From positions 1-7,666 of the forward strand of contig JABSSV010000324.1 in NCBI GenBank assembly GCA_013213875.1: a DNA stretch of 7,666 nucleotides, in the 5' to 3' direction. Numbering within the stretch: position 1 is the stretch's first letter; the number at the start of each line of letters is the position of its first letter. This document shows positions 5,608-7,666 of this stretch, in pieces. The stretch comes from Lysobacterales bacterium. Lineage in GTDB: Bacteria > Pseudomonadota > Gammaproteobacteria > Xanthomonadales > SZUA-36. The position numbers and the translations under genes are program-made. The notes under the pieces were generated by a model. The model was not told the origin of the DNA. It searched no databases and was given only the letters and a program-made list of their open reading frames with translations.

Positions 5608-6759
5608 TCAGGCGGGATCAAAAAAGCGCCGGATCAGGGCCTCATAGACATTCGTGAGTTGTTCCAGATCGTTCAGATCGACGCGCTCGTCAATCTGATG
5701 AATGGTGGCATTGCGCAGCCCCAGCTCGACCACTTCCACGCCCAGGGGAGCCAGAAAACGGCCATCCGACGTGCCGCCGGCAGTATTCTGCTCCGGCGCC
5801 TCACCCAGCACCTCATGGACCGCACCCAGCAAGGCCGCACGCAAGGGACCTGCCGGCGACCGGAAGGGCTCGCCGGACACATGCCAGTCCAGCGTGTGAC
5901 GACCCAGATCGTGGCTGGCAATCAGCGCCTCCAGGGCCGCACGCAAGGACTGGGCATTCCAATTCGTGTTGTAACGAAAACTCAGGGTCAGCGTCGCGGT
6001 TTCCGGCGTCACATTGCTGGCCCCGGTGCCGGCATTCAGATTGGCCACTTGACAGCTGGTGGGTGGAAAGGATCCATCTGCATCATCCACGCCCTTGTCC
6101 CACTCATGCGCCGCCAGCGTCGCCAGCAAGGGCGCCAGACGATGGACCGGGTTATCGATGGTATGCGGAAAGGCCGTATGGCCCTGCACGCCATGGACCG
6201 TCAGGCGGGCCACAATGGAGCCGCGCCGCCCTATGCGTACCGTATCGCCCCGGCGCGCGCCGCTGCTGGGTTCGCCGACCAGGCAGCTGTCCGGTAGCGC
6301 CTGCTCGGAGGCCAGCTGCGGTGCAACCTTGCGAATACCGTCCAGGGCCACGCCTTCTTCATCACTGGTCAGTAGCAGTCCCAGCTGACCGCGGTGCTGC
6401 GGATGAGCCTGCACAAAACGCTCCATGGCCACCACCATGGCCGCTACGGCGCCTTTCATATCGCTGGCGCCGCGCCCTACCAATTCGCCCTCGGCATTGA
6501 CCGTGGGCGCGAACGGCGGCGATGACCAGGAATCTTCCGGGCCCGGTGGCACCACGTCCGTATGACCGAGAAACCACAGGCTGGGAGCCGCATCGCCGTG
6601 CGTCAGCAGCAGATTGCTCACCGGCCCAAAGGGCAGCCAGCGGGCATGAAAACCCAGCGGCTCCAGACGCGTCACCAGCAGCTGCTGGCAGCCCGCATCT
6701 TCCGGCGTCAGCGACGGCCGTTCAATCAGTGCCCGGGTCAGGTCCAGGGTCGCGGTCAT
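5608..6759 (-). CDS. dapE: DapE, succinyl-diaminopimelate desuccinylase
   Basis: DapE is a cytoplasmic M20-family di-zinc hydrolase that converts N-succinyl-LL-2,6-diaminopimelate to LL-diaminopimelate and succinate, on the way to meso-diaminopimelate and lysine. All expected active-site residues are visible: His66 in GHTDVV with Asp68, bridging Asp100 in GRGASDMKG, catalytic Glu134 and metal ligand Glu135 in TSDEEG, Glu163 in VGEPSS, and His354 in ATIHQIDE. The dimerisation-lid segment inserted in the middle contains GHTAFPHTIDNPVHRL (193-208); its first His is His194. Length is 383 residues against about 375 in E. coli, so the protein is complete. The ATG overlaps the stop of yffB as ATGA, so translation is probably coupled; no strong independent ribosome binding site is seen. 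Function is close to certain because the DapD gene is in the same unit. Confidence 0.97.
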   Translation of the reverse strand: MTATLDLTRALIERPSLTPEDAGCQQLLVTRLEPLGFHARWLPFGPVSNLLLTHGDAAPSLWFLGHTDVVPPGPEDSWSSPPFAPTVNAEGELVGRGASDMKGAVAAMVVAMERFVQAHPQHRGQLGLLLTSDEEGVALDGIRKVAPQLASEQALPDSCLVGEPSSGARRGDTVRIGRRGSIVARLTVHGVQGHTAFPHTIDNPVHRLAPLLATLAAHEWDKGVDDADGSFPPTSCQVANLNAGTGASNVTPETATLTLSFRYNTNWNAQSLRAALEALIASHDLGRHTLDWHVSGEPFRSPAGPLRAALLGAVHEVLGEAPEQNTAGGTSDGRFLAPLGVEVVELGLRNATIHQIDERVDLNDLEQLTNVYEALIRRFFDPA

Positions 6760-7109
6760 GCGGTCACCGCCAACAGATCGGCCAGCTCCTGGGGCTTGAA
6801 ACCGACCGCCAGTAGCGTCTCGCCCTGCACAAACAGCGGGCGTTTGATCAGCGTTGGAGTGGCCAGCAACAGGGCCTCCAGTTCCGCCCCTGAGGCGCTA
6901 CGCTGCTGGTCTGTGAGCCCACGCCAGCTGGTGCTGCGCTTATTCACCAGCTGCGCAGCGAAAGGTGAGCCCTGCCAGTGCCGCAGCTGTTCCCGTGTCA
7001 AACCGTCCGCACGCAGATCGTGGAACTGGTGTGCCACACCGCGCGCCTCCAGCCACTTGAGTGCCTTGCGGCAGGTATCACACTGACGGATGCCAAAAAC
7101 GGTGATCAT
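6756..7109 (-). CDS. yffB: YffB, ArsC/Spx-family thiol protein (arsenate reductase-like)
   Basis: This 117-residue protein has the thioredoxin-like ArsC/Spx fold: a beta strand leading to CDTC (Cys10, Cys13), then a helix KALKWLEARG. The middle holds NKRSTSWR (56-63), and the conserved IKRPL loop with a likely cis-proline is at 88-92. The order of motifs follows E. coli YffB, whose gene is next to dapE there too. YffB has been discussed as a glutathione-dependent thiol reductase, but its role in cells is not settled. Genome annotation often calls it arsenate reductase; there is no ars gene here to support resistance. E. coli YffB, as I recall, has CDTI with a single cysteine, whereas this protein has a CXXC pair. 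It overlaps dapD and dapE by ATGA at both ends. GGGAG lies 11 bases upstream of its ATG, inside dapD. The family is firm; the activity is inferred. Confidence 0.9.
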   Translation of the reverse strand: MITVFGIRQCDTCRKALKWLEARGVAHQFHDLRADGLTREQLRHWQGSPFAAQLVNKRSTSWRGLTDQQRSASGAELEALLLATPTLIKRPLFVQGETLLAVGFKPQELADLLAVTA

Positions 7110-7666
7110 GTGTGGGCATACTCCCGAAGCAGTTCGTTGACGCTGGTCTTGGCGCGGGTCTGCGCGTCAACCTGTTTGACGATGATGGCCGCATAGAGCG
7201 AGTGCGTGCCATCGGCAGCCGGTAGCGAACCTGGCACCACCACGGAGCCGGGCGGCACCCGGCCCTGCAGCACGCGGCCACTGTCGCGATCGTAGATGCG
7301 CGTGCTCTGACCAATATAAACGCCCATGGACAACACGCTGCCGGCACCAATCACCCCGCCCTCGACCACTTCCGAGCGCGCACCGATAAAGCAGTCATCC
7401 TCAATAATGGTGGGGTTGGCCTGCAGCGGTTCCAAGACGCCACCAATCCCCACGCCGCCGGACAGGTGCACACGGTTGCCAATCTGAGCGCAGGAACCTA
7501 CCGTCGCCCAGGTATCAACCATGGAGCCACTGCCCACATAAGCGCCAAGGTTCACGTAGCTTGGCATGAGCACCGTGTTGGCGCCCACATGCGCGCCACG
7601 ACGAACCACGGCCGGCGGCACCACGCGCGCACCGGTGGCGGCAATGGCTGCTGCACCGTCGCTATC
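7106..7666 (-). CDS. dapD: DapD, tetrahydrodipicolinate N-succinyltransferase, C-terminal part
   Basis: The frame is open to the window's right edge, so the start is outside; 186 residues and the stop are visible. DapD transfers succinyl from succinyl-CoA to 2,3,4,5-tetrahydrodipicolinate in the cytoplasm, two steps before DapE. The visible part is the left-handed beta-helix of hexapeptide repeats and the C-terminal tail. Signature stretches are MVDTWATVGSCAQIG, HLSGGVGIGGVLEPLQANP and FIGARSEVVEGG. The Asp in MVDTW and the Glu in RSEVVEG correspond to the residues assigned as catalytic in E. coli (Asp141, Glu189). The sequence follows the short E. coli type (about 274 residues) rather than the longer Pseudomonas type, so roughly 90 residues are missing. 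GTG at 7624 is an internal Val codon, not the start. The stop overlaps the yffB ATG. The product is near certain. Confidence 0.96.
   Translation of the reverse strand, partial: DSDGAAAIAATGARVVPPAVVRRGAHVGANTVLMPSYVNLGAYVGSGSMVDTWATVGSCAQIGNRVHLSGGVGIGGVLEPLQANPTIIEDDCFIGARSEVVEGGVIGAGSVLSMGVYIGQSTRIYDRDSGRVLQGRVPPGSVVVPGSLPAADGTHSLYAAIIVKQVDAQTRAKTSVNELLREYAHT

Noticed and set aside
5659..6297. + strand open frame of 212 codons opposite dapE
   Set aside because: It is a shadow of the dapE coding sequence, whose active-site motifs are all intact on the other strand.
6756..7109. Arsenic-resistance gene (arsC)
   Set aside because: The ArsC-like fold is real, but motif order and the position between dapD and dapE point to YffB, and no arsenic gene lies nearby.
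1..7666. Mobile element, CRISPR array, tRNA/rRNA, toxin–antitoxin or defence system
   Set aside because: No transposase or integrase motifs, no regularly spaced repeats, no cloverleaf or rRNA signature, and no unexplained small gene pair. Nearly all of the window is accounted for by housekeeping genes.

Overview
The window looks like GC-rich core chromosome of a gammaproteobacterium. Three things point there: a YihG-type acyltransferase, the order dapD–yffB–dapE, and a ClpB that matches Escherichia coli ClpB in length (857 residues) and in most catalytic positions. The genus cannot be named from the sequence. I see no insertion sequence, phage gene, CRISPR array, tRNA or rRNA, and no base-composition break that suggests transfer.

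Layout. The left part is on the + strand: the C-terminal end of a sialidase-like Asp-box (BNR) protein (1-546), a YihG-like lysophosphatidic acid acyltransferase (642-1541), and a secreted MltB-type lytic murein transglycosylase with a C-terminal peptidoglycan-binding domain (1732-2934). The right part is on the - strand. Read in the direction of transcription it holds the end of dapD (7666-7106), yffB (7109-6756), dapE (6759-5608) and clpB (5512-2939). mltB-like and clpB converge tail to tail with only 4 bases between their stop codons.

How the genes work together. dapD, yffB and dapE are joined by two ATGA overlaps and behave as one translationally coupled unit. DapD and DapE are the succinyl-transfer and desuccinylation steps of lysine/meso-diaminopimelate synthesis. 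YffB is a small ArsC/Spx-fold thiol protein of unclear role that sits between them. The diaminopimelate ends up in peptidoglycan, which the neighbouring transglycosylase cleaves; the acyltransferase makes phospholipid precursor. The left and right parts are therefore loosely linked by envelope biogenesis, but nothing shows they are co-regulated.

Regulation. The 95-base gap between dapE and clpB holds a very good heat-shock (sigma-32) promoter, with -10 CCCCATTT and -35 CTTGTTA separated by 14 bases. It is followed by a GC-rich leader hairpin and a well-placed ribosome binding site. A GTG at codon 149 of clpB, where E. coli starts its short ClpB form, is also kept.

I found no previously undescribed system. 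The observations worth following are regulatory: the clpB leader, the palindrome on its -35, the internal start, a possibly leaderless transglycosylase mRNA, and the tight convergent gene ends.
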